Shown: positions 34,451 to 47,100 of the stretch, piece after piece | Layout of the letters: each line of letters opens with the position of its first letter | Numbering within the stretch: position 1 is the stretch's first letter | Source of the DNA: Cryptomeria japonica | Taxonomy: Eukaryota > Streptophyta > Pinopsida > Cupressales > Cupressaceae | Assembly (NCBI RefSeq): GCF_030272615.1 | Contig: NC_081414.1 | Coordinates: 817,418,396 to 817,482,395, forward strand | Length of the DNA stretch: 64,000 nucleotides | Reading direction: 5' to 3' | Translations under genes and position numbers: made by a program | The notes under the pieces: model-generated | What the model was told of the DNA's origin: nothing | Database searches by the model: none | Seen by the model: the letters and a program-made list of their open reading frames with translations, nothing else

Positions 34451-37400
34451 ATGATGTTAAAGGAGGGCCCTAAGTTCTCTAAGGATAATTACACCTTATG
34501 GTGTGGTCAAATGAATCTCTACCTAAAAATCTTAGGAGATCAATACTAGAATCATGTAATCATAGAGTATAGTGAACCTATAGGGGTTCTCACTATAGAT
34601 CAGATCAAAGAAGAAAGGCAGGACAACACTACAACTATGGATCTGATTGCTATCACTCTATTTGATAATGAGTATGCTGAGGTTCAAGATCTAAAAACAA
34701 CCTATGAAATGTGGAATAAGTTGAAGACTGTTTATGGAGGAGATCCTCATATTCAAAAGGCTAAGGTGGACAACTTAAGAGGCAAATTTGATGAGATGAG
34801 GATGCAAGAAGGAGAAAGCATAGAACAATATAGCAAAAGAATAAAGGATGTGGTAAATTCCATCAGAAGTGCTAGAGGAAATCTTGAAGAAGATGATGTG
34901 GTCAAAAAAATTATGAGAACCTTGCTAACACAATAAGCCATAAGGGTTTCTATAATTCAAGAACTTAGATCCTTGGGAACAGTTAGTGTTTTGCTTGACT
35001 CACTAATTGGTAAGTTGACTGCCTTTGAACTGAGCAACTATGATAATAGTGTACCAAATATTGATCTTGCCTTCAAAGCCTCCATGATATCTGCACCAAG
35101 AAGTAGAAGAAAAGAAACCAGAAATAGTTCTACTACAAGAACCGGTCATTCTCATGAATGTGACAACATGTTATCTGAAGAATAGGAACAAGATGAGATT
35201 GAATCTCTATTAGCAAGAAGGCTGCCAAGAGGACAAGGAAAGTATAAAGGTAAACTTCCCTTGAAGTGTTTCTCTTGCAATAGAATAGTTCATATTGCAT
35301 CCAGATGTCCTGACAATGATAGGAAGGATAATTTTAGAAGCTACAAGGGCAAGAGAAATAAGGAGTGCTATCTTGCTGAAGAAGGAGTTATTGATGAAGA
35401 ATCAGAAGGATCTGATGGAGATGGAATTGCATTTGTAGTGGTAAAGGAAGATAACACAGAGGAAAGTGAGATGGCACTGATCTCTAGTTCAAACCGGTAT
35501 GGAAACTGGGTAATTGACAATGGTTGCACTCACCACATGACCGGTGACATAAATAAATTCCTCAGCATGGAGGACTATAATAGAGGAATGGTGAGATTCG
35601 GTAATGATGCTCCTTGTGCAGTAAAAGGTAAGGGATCTATAGCCCTAAATGATAAAACAAATTGTGAAGATGTTTATTGGGTAGAAGGGATAAAATATAG
35701 TTTTTTAAGTGTTGCACAACTTAACAATAAGGGTTACCAGTTAGAATTCAATGAAGGAATATGCAAAATAAATGATAAATCAGGAAGTCTGATTGCTACC
35801 GATAAACAATCTAGAGGTAATTTGTTTCACCTAGACACCATTGTAGGTAGTTGTCTAATGGAAAAGGTAGAAGAAAATTGGCTATGGCACAAAAGACTGT
35901 GTCATGTTAACTTTGATAGAATAAGAAAAGTGAGTAAAATGAATCCTGTCAAAGGTATGCCTGATATTATGAAACCTAAAAATGCTATGTGCAAAGAATG
36001 CCAACTAGAAAAGTTGATCGGGTCTAGTTTCAATAGAAAATCTTATTCATCTGAGAATATGTTGGACTTAGTTCATACAAACTTGTGCGGTCCTTTGAGG
36101 ACCAAGAGTTTCTATGGGGATTGGTATTTCATGTTGTTTGTAGATGATTTCTCAAGAATGATGTGGGTTGTGTTCTTGAAAGAAAAATCTAAAGTCTTTC
36201 ACATGTTTAAGGTCTTCAAGGCTCGAGTGGAGAGAGGAATTGGTAAGAGTCTAAAATGTTTAAGATTAGATAGAGGAGGAGAGTTCATCTCTCAAGAGTT
36301 AATGAATTACTATGAAGAACAAGGGATTATGAGATGAATGTCTGTACCCAAAACACCTCAGTAGAACGGGGTTGTTGAAAGAAGGAACAAAACTCTGATT
36401 GATTGTGAAAGGACTCTGATGATATAGAAGGATATTCCACATATCTTTTGGAGATAAGCAATAAGCACTGTTGTGTATACCTTAAACCAAATATAGGTGA
36501 AGAAAGGGACAAATAAAACTCCCTATGTATTATGGTGTGGATACTCACCCAATGTGAGCTATTTCAAAGTATTTGGAAGCAGGTCCTATATCAAGAGGGA
36601 TGAGTACTCTAAAAATTTTGATCCCAAGAGTGATGAAGGAACCTTCTTGGGTTACTCCATAAAGAGTAAAGCATATTGGTGTTTGATCAAAAGAATTGGT
36701 AAAATTATGGAGAGTGCCAATGTCAGAGTGGATGAGTTCTTTGAGAAAAATGAACAAGACAACAAGAGTGAACCAGAGGATTATCAAGGATTTGAGTACA
36801 CTATACCGATCGAACCTGTTAAAGAGAATCCTATTGTGGAAGTGAATAAGGAAGCATGTGAAGTAGAACCTGCACAACCGGTAGAAGAAGCTCCAAGAAA
36901 TGAATTGGTACTAGCAAGGTATGTTTGAAAAAATCACTTTACCGACAATATCATTGGTGACAAAGATGATAGAGTTTTGACTAGAAGAAGAGAAAGAGAG
37001 AATGCCTATCTACTCTAAAAAATTGAGCCCAAAAAAGAAAAGGAGGCTCTAAAAGATGCAGACTAGATTAAAGCCATGGAGGAAGAACTAGAGCAGATTG
37101 AGAAAAATGAAACTTGACTCTTGTGCCTAGACTAGAGAAGAAAAATGTGATAGGAACCAATGGGTGTTTAGAAATAAAATGGATGAAATTGGTCAAGTAG
37201 CAAGAAACAAAGCAAGGTTAGTCTGCAAAGGGTATGCATACGAAGAAGGTTTGGATTATGGAAATACCTTTGCACCGGTGGCCAGACTGGAAGGGGTCAG
37301 AATCCTACTTGCTTATGCTACTTACAAGAAGTTCAAAGTTTACCAAATGGATGTCAAATCAACATTCTTGAATGGTGTTTTAGAGGAAGTGTACATAGAG

Positions 37401-38518
37401 AAACCCTAAGGGTTTGTATAAGAAGATAGAAGAGATATGGTATGCAAGCTGAAGAAGGCTTTGTATGGGCTAAAACAAGCACCAAGAGCTTAGTATGAGA
37501 GGTTGCACTCATATATGTTAAGCATAGGGTTCATAAGAACTAGTGACAACAACAACTTGTATTTAAAAACTAGAGAAAAGGAAAAACATTTGATTGTAGA
37601 GATTTTTGTAGATGACATCATCTTTGGGGGAGATGATGAGATGACCAAAGGTTTTGCAGATGAAATGAAACAATAATTTGAAATGTCCATGATCGGTGAA
37701 ATAAAATTCTTCATCGTTCTGCAAGTATCTTAGCTGAAGAATGGTATATTCATTAGCCAGACCAAGTACATAAGGGAAATCTTGAAGACTTATGGAATGG
37801 AAGATTCCAAACCTATTGGAACTCCAATGGTTACATATTGCAAGCTCTCCAAAACTAATGAGGCTAATGAAGTGAATGAGACACTTTACCAATCCATGAT
37901 TGGTAAGTTGCAATATGCAGTACATAGTAGACCGGATATAGCACAAGCAGTTGTCTTGGTTGCTAGATTTGCTACAAATCCAAAAGAGACTCATATGGTG
38001 GCGGTAAGAGAATATTTAGATACCTTAAAGGGACTGATGAGTATGGTCTCTGGTATCCACATAAGGGAGATTTCAAATTAAGTGTCTTCACTGATGTAGA
38101 CTGGGCAAGGAACATTGATGATAGAAAGAGCACTAGTGGAGGTGAATTCTTTCTTGGAGATAGGATTGTGTCATGGACAAGCAAGAAACAAAATTGCATC
38201 TCTCAATCCACAGCTGAGGCAAAGCATGTGGCTGCTGCAATCAATTATACACAGGTAGTATGGATCAAGCAATTATTGGAAGGTATCAAAGAAAAGGTGA
38301 CTGAACCTATGGTGATTCACTATGACAACACCAGTGCTATCAACATATCCAAGAATTTGGTGATGCACTGCAAGACAAAGCATATAGCTATCAAATACCA
38401 CTACCTCAGGGAATAGGTTCAAGACAAGAAAGTAAGGTTGGAGTATATACCAACAAAAGAACAGGTGGCTAATATCTTCACCAAGATACTACAGAAGGAC
38501 ACCTTTGAATACTGTTGA
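34451..38518 (+). pseudogene. Copia gag-pol, complete domain order but heavily mutated
   Basis: Domains in order: UBN2 gag from ATG 34451 (GPKFSKDNYTLW); CCHC knuckle CFSCNRIVHIASRCP (35267-35311, Val where Gly is usual); protease WVIDNGCTHHMTGD (35507-35548, DNG in place of DSG); GAG-pre-integrase LWHKRLCHVNFDRI (35880); integrase, with DLVHTNLCGPL near 36065 where the first catalytic Asp appears to be Asn, and LRLDRGGEF near 36262. Reverse transcriptase has KARLVCKGYAYEEGLDY (37210), YQMDVKSTFLNG (37340) and FVDDIIFGG (37604). RNase H has FTDVDWARNIDDRKSTSGG (38085) and KHIAIKYHYLRE (38381). At least ten in-frame stops and several frameshifts occur, many explicable as CAA/CAG/TGG/CGA to stop. 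The ORF at 35261-36337 is the longest open piece (358 codons). Confidence 0.93.
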
Positions 38519-39638
38519 CTCTAAATTTTGCTTTGGAAACAAACAACCTTATGGGAAATTCAGTGTTGGGGGGACCAATTTGTGCAGGTTACACTGAATG
38601 ACCTCCAGGATTGAGAAGCTAACTCTTCCTTGGTTTTTGAGAAAAGGGAAAGAAAACAAACACCCTTAAAGTAGTAACACTAAACTACTGAGGCGATGTG
38701 CTAGATAATTAAAAGACAACGAACATACAAAAATCAAGAAACATATGACTTCTATAAGCCCATTCAACAATCTACAAGTCCAGATCAAAAAAATAATCAA
38801 GAGTTACAATCAAATTTATCTGCAACATAAGGAAATATTCATCATGCATTTACCAGATAACAAGTACAAGAAATAGTTCAATCAGCAAAATCTTAGATGG
38901 GTGTATTCCCAAAGTTATTGGAACTTTAATGCAACAACATAGAAAATACCATCAAAGGCATACTGAAAGAGGCATCATAAAGACAGCAGGCACAATTTGA
39001 ATAACCTTCCTCAAGTAGAACCACAATAGTTTTTTAAAGACTAGAAATAAAGACTGTTACTTAGCAAACTTAATTGACTTTCTTTTAAAAAGTTTTGAAC
39101 CCCCTCTCAGAAGGGAAAAAACAACATTTAAAGAGCTCACAGGCCCTAAAAACAACTCCCCTAAAATGCCAAAATGGCATAACCCCCTTGAATAGAAAAA
39201 ACATGTCGTGTCGCTACGGAGGTCACACCTAGTAAAACAGCCCCTGAAATTCCATTTTTCGCTCGCAATAGTCTGCATACTACCACAAACTGAAAAGATT
39301 CTTCCAACCGTGAATGGGCTACTGAAAAAGACACAAATGTGAGAAACCACTTGCATACTGCACTAATAGGTGGGCCCACCAAAAATATTCAGCATGCATT
39401 GCCATTTGTCATCATTGCATTGCTTTAAAAATTGGATGCCAAAAATGAACTAAGGGAGCAACGTCATGCTGCCAAGTGTCCTACGTGCCCCACACCACTA
39501 GATAAAAGGCGAAAACAACTGAGCCCACCAAAAAATTACATCGGGGAAAAATAAAGTGAACATTTCTTGGTGACTAACAGGGGCAATTCTGCTTGCGGAA
39601 TAGGAGAACCCAAAAATACTGGTTTCATAGACCAAAAC
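38519..39638. other. Non-coding between Copia pol and the coiled-coil frame
   Basis: Just after pol, 'gtgttggggggacc' (38563-38577) looks like a degenerate polypurine tract, but no LTR start follows. The remaining sequence lacks convincing ORFs. It may be the 3' side of the minus-strand coiled-coil frame (39639 on). Confidence 0.35.
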
Positions 39639-40787
39639 TCAGGCCACAACGGAACGGAATAGATCGAAAGCTTGTTGCAAAGGCAACCATTCATCCTCAG
39701 AGAGCATAGATTGCAACTCTAAATCTTGAAAATATTGATCCAAGCAAATTACTTCATCAAAGGGTAAAGGTACAAGCTCGTCTTGGACCTGTTTTAGGAG
39801 AGCAGAGAGTTGGGCTAGAGGATGCAAAAGACACTCCACGTCATTCACCGAAATGGGATTCCCCAACTGCGGCAGGAAAGCTCTATCCTATTGCAAATTT
39901 TTGACCTACTGCAATACTTGTTCAATCCCTAGAGAAAAATTATCTGCAGGGAAAGGAGAAGGTAAGCCCAAAGAAACAAACTTCTCTAAACGTCATCTGA
40001 TGTCTAGAACTAAAAAATTGCAAGGACGCTAGGGCAGGTGAAACTTGCATGATTGTCTTGTGCCAGTTTATGAAAACATTAGCCTTTTTTATCAATTGTC
40101 AGTGGTCCACAATCCCTTTCTCCCTAAGTTCCTCATCTTGAGCAGAATATAGAAACTGAATAAGATTTTGGGCTACTGGGAACTTAGGACCGATGACAAA
40201 CATAGAGTTGTTAATAAGGGCACTGACCTCAGCATAGAGGGATTATGCATCACTAAGAAATCTTAACACTGGCTGTAGGGATGGGAGTATTGTTTTACCT
40301 TTTCCCAATGAGAAACATACAACTATGTCAACATGATAGAGAAATCTGGAGCAATCTGCTACAGAGGTGGAAGGTTCACCAATTGAGATATTTCATTATC
40401 TTTCTCAGTCATTTCCTGTTGGAGTTGATTGTGTTTGCTTTGTTCAATGGTGACTTGATTCTCCAAGGCCAGGATCTTTGCCTCCCTAGCCCTGACGGCC
40501 TGCTACAACACTCAATTGATGGGCATAATCCTCTTTGAGAAGGATTTCTTCACGCAACTACATCTGGACCTGAGCGATGTCCCTAAAGGCAGCCTTTAAC
40601 TGTTGTATTTCTATGTCCTTCTCTTGTAATTCCTTTAGAGCCACATTTCTTGTTGCTTCTTGACCTTTTAGCTGAGAACTTACATTGTTAAGAGTTGACT
40701 CTAACTTCCCTTTCTCTAAATTATCTTGAGTTAGCAGACCTTGTAGATGATTAATCTCTGATCCCTGAGCCTTATCTTCCTTCCTTT
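39639..40787 (-). pseudogene. Unrecognised coiled-coil ORF, downstream part
   Basis: Reading on the minus strand from the retroelement insertion (40792) the frame begins QQRKEDKAQGSEINHLQ and continues as a heptad-like coiled coil (KGQEATRNVALKELQEKD). It then passes through several stops and frameshifts into blocks such as NSMFVIGPKFPVAQNLIQFL and finally the open piece 39639-39866, ending SEDEWLPLQQAFDLFRSVVA. It continues the frame that ends at 49010 on the other side of the 8.2-kb element. I do not recognise the family. It may be a transposon-encoded protein or a host gene. Confidence 0.45.
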
Positions 40788-40792
40788 GCTGG
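40788..40792. repeat. Target-site duplication, left
   Basis: gctgg immediately before the LTR, matching gctgg at 49005-49009 after the other LTR. Confidence 0.9.
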
Positions 40793-42479
40793 TGTGTAGG
40801 GGAAAAAGTGAGACTAGGTTAACATGCCCTAATCCTACCTTTTGACACACATTACGGAATACGAAAGAGCCTAGAGGTATCACACAATTGGCTACTTCTT
40901 CTTGTGAAAGAGAGAGCCACAGGCTACCTATTAGGATTTCTATTCCTTTGTTGCAATTGAAAGATGAAATGATGCAAGTTCAATCCCTAACCCCAAAGTG
41001 CAAGTATGAACTAATAACGAGATTGCAGAATTGAACTTAAACAATGGAAAGCTGTAAACACAAGGACAAGACAAGAATGCGAATGCGTACCCAAAATTAA
41101 AATCTGACTGAAAATGTTCGGGACGGTGGCGCGGGCACCACTGTCCTGATTCTGCCCCTGAAACTGCTCCGAAAACTGTTGTTTTGCACTTTGGAAAAGC
41201 TGTCAAAAATGCTGAAAATGCTGTCTGTCAGGAGGACCAGGGCGCCCAGCGCCCCTATCCTAGAGACCAGGGCACCCAGCGCCCCTGTCCTGGTAGGACC
41301 AGGGTGCCCCACGCCCTTGTCCTGATCTTTTGCTCTGAGATTTGGTGTGAAGTTCGGTCTCCGTCTGCTTCTTCCAGATCTGTCACCTGCGGCGTCGTCC
41401 GAGTCTCGAAACCTACACTTATATCTGAAAAGGGTATGGGCGGCTATATAGGGTTTTGCCTTAGTCAAACCCCCGCTTCGGTGATTTCCACCTCCACGAA
41501 TAGCCAAGTTGTATTGTAAAATGTATTGTGTGTGCAGACCTAGTGTGTGTGCAAGGTCCTTAAATGCAAGAAAGAAAACTAGAGCAACCTAGAAAGTAAA
41601 CCCTAATTGCTTGTAAATGATAATGTAAATGCTCTAAATCAAGATGCAAAGTGATCTAAAGCATGAATAAAGGATATATTGAAGCTTATGCAAAGACATG
41701 AAAACAACATGAAATCATACCCAACCCCAAGGGAGGGGTACAAGCCAATCTTCAGTTGGTAATCTCCTATTGCTCTTCAATGTCTTAAAAGCCCTAAATG
41801 TATGAATGAAATTGATGAATGCTTGATGGATGGATGTTGAATGTTGTTGAAGTCTTCAAAGATCTTCTCTTTTGCTGCATAGAAGGTCCTTGAAAACAAA
41901 AATCGGATCCCTTCAAATGAAGAAAGAGAGCTCTTATATATGAAACCCTAGGTCTTAATTTTGACTTTTGGCCGACCTAGAGATTGAATATCCCACCAAT
42001 TTCTTGGGGTTAAGCTTTATTTTATGATTGGATCGTGCTCCTAAAATTTCGGGAAAAATGTCCGGGACCATGTGCACTCCGGGCGCCATGGTCCTCTCCG
42101 GGCGCCATGGTCCCGACAACTTTTCACCAAATTTTCAGGGCCGTCGGATATGATGATTTTAGAGAGAATCCTGAAGTTACAGGTGATTTCGAGATGTTTT
42201 GACCCCCGAAATCAAGCCCCCAAGTTCAAAATAGGACCTAATTAGGGTTTTTGATTAAATGATGTATAGGAGGAATAAAATGAAAAGGGCACACTTTAAT
42301 GAAAGGGCCCAACTTTATGATGTGGAAGATGATGAAATAGAACCTTAGACCTAATTAATTTGATTAATTAAGTGCTAAAAGGGAAATGTAATGCAAAATG
42401 CAAAATGCGCCAAGGCGGGTGCTAAACTAGGTGTGAAATTGTACCACCCTAGCAAGTGCGTACAATTTACGATGCTACA
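40793..42479 (-). mobile_element. LTR of the 8.2-kb element (3' LTR in transcript sense)
   Basis: On the plus strand it starts TGTGTAGGGGAAAAAG and ends GATGCTACA. It holds three tandem copies of a GC-rich block of about 33 bp (core ggaccagggcgcc) at about 41230-41325 and two copies of 'tccgggcgccatggtcc' near 42080-42115. ORFs at 40940-41507 lie inside it and are also found in the other LTR; they are probably not genes. Confidence 0.93.
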
Positions 42480-42493
42480 TTTAGCCCCCACTT
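42480..42493 (-). other. Polypurine tract of the 8.2-kb element
   Basis: The minus strand reads aagtgggggctaaa directly before the 3' LTR (TGTAGC...), as expected for the plus-strand priming site. Confidence 0.7.
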
Positions 42494-42713
42494 TAGCGGT
42501 CATATGAACACTACGTGCATATGCAAGCTAAAGTACAGAAAAGTAAACATTATTTGAAAAAGGATATATCCATAAGTCTGTCGAACGAAGCTCCTAGCAG
42601 TATCTGCAGTACATAGTTAGGAACCGCACCCTACAAAACACATGTTAGATCACAAAATCACCTAATGCTTACTAAGGAAGGTGATGAAAATTCGAGGGTA
42701 GCTATATGCCCCC

Positions 42714-42753
42714 CCCTGTTTCAGCTTGCTAATTTTAGTGAGTTGAAACAGGG
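42714..42753 (-). other. Hairpin near the 3' end of the 8.2-kb element
   Basis: Perfect 10-bp stem ccctgtttca / tgaaacaggg around a 20-nt loop, about 230 bp upstream of the 3' LTR in transcript sense. It may be an RNA structure. The role is unknown. Confidence 0.5.
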
Positions 42754-43022
42754 TATCATGTTTACCACTTCGAATTGTTAAAGAATATTGATGACAAATG
42801 CTCACAAGAAGATTTGATATGAGATCAAAAACTAATGGAGAATCATTTGGTAAGAAAGAGGACTAAATCTCAATTCCAACACAACAAAGAGTGTGAGGAT
42901 TTGAGAGTTCTCTAACACAAGATGAAGGATGTAAATGGAAACAAAATGCAAAGAGAAGAAAAGAAAGGAAAAAAGCATGAATACACACAGTGGTGATCCA
43001 TGAGAAGAATAGTGAGAGAGAA

Positions 43023-43120
43023 AACATGGACTTCTCGCCCCTAGATCTTGTCTAGGTGATCCATGGGAAAAGGACATGGAAAACTAGCCCCTAGAGTCTG
43101 TCTAGGTGATCCATGTAAGG
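43023..43120. repeat. Tandem repeat in the 3' untranslated part, unit A
   Basis: Two copies of a unit of about 57 bp containing 'cccctag' plus 'tctaggtgatccatg', separated by 'ggaaaaggacatgg'. It lies between the ORF and the polypurine tract of the 8.2-kb element. Confidence 0.7.
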
Positions 43121-43189
43121 GAGATTAGAAGCACCTCATAGGAGTCTATGCCCAAGTATGCTACAACCTGTATATGTATAGTAAAAAAA

Positions 43190-43310
43190 AGCATGACATC
43201 TCGCTCTAAGAGTCTGTGCTCTGGTTCCGAGAATAATCACCTTGCATAAAAGAAAAAAATGGAGACATCTCGCTCTTAGAGTTTGTGCTCTGGTTCCGAG
43301 AATGACTCAT
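43190..43310. repeat. Tandem repeat in the 3' untranslated part, unit B
   Basis: Two copies of a block of about 45 bp (gacatctcgctc, then gtgctctggttccgagaat), about 72 bp apart. It has no coding content. Confidence 0.7.
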
Positions 43311-44107
43311 TGCTCAAAAAGTGTAATGTTTATGTCATAAGAAAAGTAGAACAAGGATACCTACCTTCATCACAGAAGAAGATACCCCAAAAATGCAACA
43401 ATGTCATAGATCCAAGCAAGAGAGTTTTACACTCTTTAAGCAAGGATAAGATAGTTGAGAAGGGATATCCTGTAATATGTGTAAAGGAGATCCTTAGACA
43501 GGATATCCTTAGAGGAGAAGAGATCTTTGTAGAAAAGACACCTATCCCCGAGAGGAATTGTCTTAGACAAATATAACATCTTCTAGAATAAGACAAAGAG
43601 GAGAATAAGAATGCAATACCTCCTTCTTTTGCGAGGTGAAAGTGATTCTTAATGAAGGATGACGCTCTTTTTAACCCAATTGGGAGAGTGAATTCATTAT
43701 GGATGTATTTTACCAAGTGCAAAAGAGGTTGTAGTCAAGGACTTACACCTCTTGTAAGAGAGAATCCTTGAACCAACAACAACAAATGCATACAAGGAAT
43801 AACATCAAATAATAAAGTTCACACCATCCACGAAATAGGAAAAAGTGGATCCTTAGATAAAAATAAGGAAAGATCATTGCATCAATGAGAAGGACTTACA
43901 CAATCTTCTAGGGAGAGATTTGGACATAAGAAAAAGAAGAGATATATGAAATCACTCTTGTCCCCATAGGAACAAGAAAATTAGGCTATTATGTTGCTTC
44001 AAAAAATATGATTGCACTTGAAATTGTACCATCATGAATGACAATGAGCCCTCGGTAAATGAGCTACCAATGTCACATAATGATGAGCAACATAATAGCC
44101 ATTAATG

Positions 44108-47100
44108 TTATTTAAAGACATTATAGACTGAATGAGGTATTTGAATATAACATGCTAAATGCTCAACTATAAGTGAGATCAAAAACATGTATAAAATTGA
44201 AGAAGAAAAGTCACAAGAACTCTTAGAAGAGGGATGAGTGTAATTTATTAGAGCCTTATCCCTAGAGGAAAGGACTTTATGATGAATAGGAGATAAAGAT
44301 TCATAAGTGGATTTAGAAATTTGAGGGGATTCATAAAGAGATTTGTTCATTGCCAAGATTTCCTTATGAGGGGAATGAGAGTTGATAGAAGTAGAAGATG
44401 ATTTAGTTGAAGTGAGATCATCATCACTACTAAATATAGCATTCACATTCAGAGATGGTCTTTTAGATGCTTTGGTACGTTTGCAGGGATTATAGCCGAG
44501 TCCAAAGGCATAATTGTAAAAATTAGTCTCTAGAGGAACTTTTATCCCTTTTTCATGAGTGCCACAACCATTTCCATGATACCCATGCTTAGCAAAAATG
44601 CGAAAACCATGACCATAACGATTAGCCATTTCAGGAAGAGAAGGTGGTTTTTCATAAGACAAAGAATCAAACTCTTCATAATTAGAGATGTGAGGAGAAG
44701 AAGTTTGAGAAGCGGCCACAAAATTATTACTCATAGGTTTAGGTAAGATTGATTGATCTTTAGTTTCTTCCTTCTTTTTAACTTTAAACTCTCTAGGAGG
44801 AACCCTATACTCACCTACAAAGGTGGGATTAAAATCAAGAGATCCCCAATCGTCTTCTGCGAGAACCTTCTCAGGATCAAAAGCCTTTTTATGCGTATAT
44901 TCAAGTCGAGAAGGATCTTCTTCAGGAGCTTCAGACTCATCCAAAGAATTTTGATTATCAGAGGGTAAGGATTCATCCATAGGTATCTTGTTCAAAGAGT
45001 CATTACTAGAAGAGGAAGGCTTAGATGTTTGCAAACAAGCTTGGAGATTAGTGTCACCTATCAAGGTATATGTCTTATTGTTATAAATGAATTTAACTTG
45101 TCTATGCAATGTAGAGGGGACAACTTGCATACTGTGAATCCAAGGCCTCCCTAATAACAAGTTGTATGTTAGATTTCCTGACATAACATGGATAGGAGTA
45201 GGCAAAGTAACAGGTCCCACTGTGACGGGTAAGGTGATAATACCTAATGAAGACTTAGCCACATTATCAAAGCCTCGAATGGGACAAGAGTCAGGCTCAA
45301 TAAGGGATGTATCCACATTCATCTTATGCAATAGATTAATGCTACACACATTAAGGCCAGAGCCATTATCTACCAGTGTTCGTCTTATAGCAGTGTCATT
45401 TATGATAACCACAATCATCAAGGGATCATATTGATGTTGAATTTCACTAGTAGGCAACTCATCTTGAGTAAACACAATTTGAGCTTTAGGATTCATCATA
45501 GAGTTAACCAAAGACACTATATTACTAGATGTATTAGGTGGAGGAACATTCAAATCTTTCAAGGCATCTTGTAACATTCCATGATGAGCAGAAGAAGTTT
45601 GGATCAAATCCCAAAGGGATATCTTAGCAGGGGTAGTTTTAAGTTGTTCTATGAGATCATAGTCCTTACTAAGCATTTGTGAAATACGAGGAGCTTGAGG
45701 AAGAATAGGTTGGGAAGGAGGAAGCGAAGTGGGGATAACTGGAGGAGGATTAGGTTGCGTATTGTTTCTTGTGTTATAAGTATGAGCAACCGCATGATAA
45801 CTCTCTCTAGTCAGTTGCTTAGCATACTCATAAGGGCTCTTAGTAGAATAACCTCCTTGCACAGTAATAATAGGTTTCTTAGGCGTGCAAAAAGAATCAT
45901 TAGCATAACCACCTTGAACCGCTAAGATAGGCTTATTTAAAGGTTGAGAATTTTGAGAAGGACAAGCACCTTGGACAGTGAAGAGAGGTTTGTTAGGTGT
46001 CTCATTCACATGTATCAAATTTATTGAGGATGGTTTAGAGGAATGAACAAAAGTATCACGGATCAAATCAATTTTAGGAGAGAGACAAGGGATAGGCATT
46101 GATGTTCTAGTAGGAAGAGTAATACTAGGAAAGGTCATATCATCCTTTATCATCACAGGATCTATATGGGGAATAAACTCTCTAGGAGAAGGATCAACAC
46201 TACTCTCTAAAGTCTCACTTTTGAGAGGGAGATCTTTGAAAGAAATGTTAACCATCTTGCTTTGAACTAGGGTTTCCTTATGAGTAGAACCAAGTTTAGG
46301 AGAGGGAGATGCTTTATTTTTAGATGGAGAATAATTGAGATTCAAGGAAGGGGAGAAACTATCAAGGGAGTTTCCAATCTTGATTTCATCCCCTTTGGCT
46401 AGGGGTAGAGAATAATCTATACCTTCTTCTAATGGTTCATCCCAAATAGTGAGGTTGTTGAAAGGAATGTTTGAAGTATTGTCAATTTCGGGAGAGGAGA
46501 TAACATTGTTTATTAATTCCTCATCCTTAGGAGGGAGAACATCAATAGATGTGTTAAACTCATCCTCTTTCCTCAAAATATGTTCAATATGATCTTTAGG
46601 GGAGAGAGAATTAAGGAAATTGCTTATTATTTCATCTTCTTTCTCTAAGGGATGCTTATGGGTAAGACCAACTTTAGGAGAAGGGTAAACATTTATCATT
46701 AATTCATCATCTCTAGTGGGAATTTTTTTAGAAAAGGAAAGGCCATCACTAGGAAATGTAGGGATAATGTCATCTTCTTGCACAAAAGGGTCCTCATGAA
46801 GGGAGTGTTTTTTAGGATACACAAAGGCATCAAGGGCATCATTCAACAAAGCATGATCATATCTATTAAAAGGTTTATCTTTTGATTCAAAAGGAGATAT
46901 CTCTTCATAGAGGGGATCATTGAAAACAACCACATTACTAGATTTAGTGGAAGAGTTGATAGGAATGTAACCTTGAGAGGAATCATTCGACTTATCTTTC
47001 TCATCACAACGAAATGGCATAGTAACAATGTTTATGAGTTTTTGGTAAAATGAAGGTTTGGTATATTTAGGTTTCAAAAATTCATCTAGAGCTTCATCTA

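Larger units (their letters stand above)
42494..44107. other. Non-coding 3' part of the 8.2-kb element
   Basis: Between the large ORF and the polypurine tract. It carries the two tandem repeats and the hairpin. The ORFs at 43283-43576 and 43330-43722 overlap on opposite strands and have no known features. Confidence 0.5.

Noticed and set aside
40940-41519. ORFs of 88-136 codons repeated at 47465-48044
   Set aside because: They are inside the two LTRs, overlap on both strands and differ by changes with no sign of constraint.
44555-45925. Plus-strand ORFs rich in Arg and Ile
   Set aside because: Antisense of the intact 1013-codon ORF.
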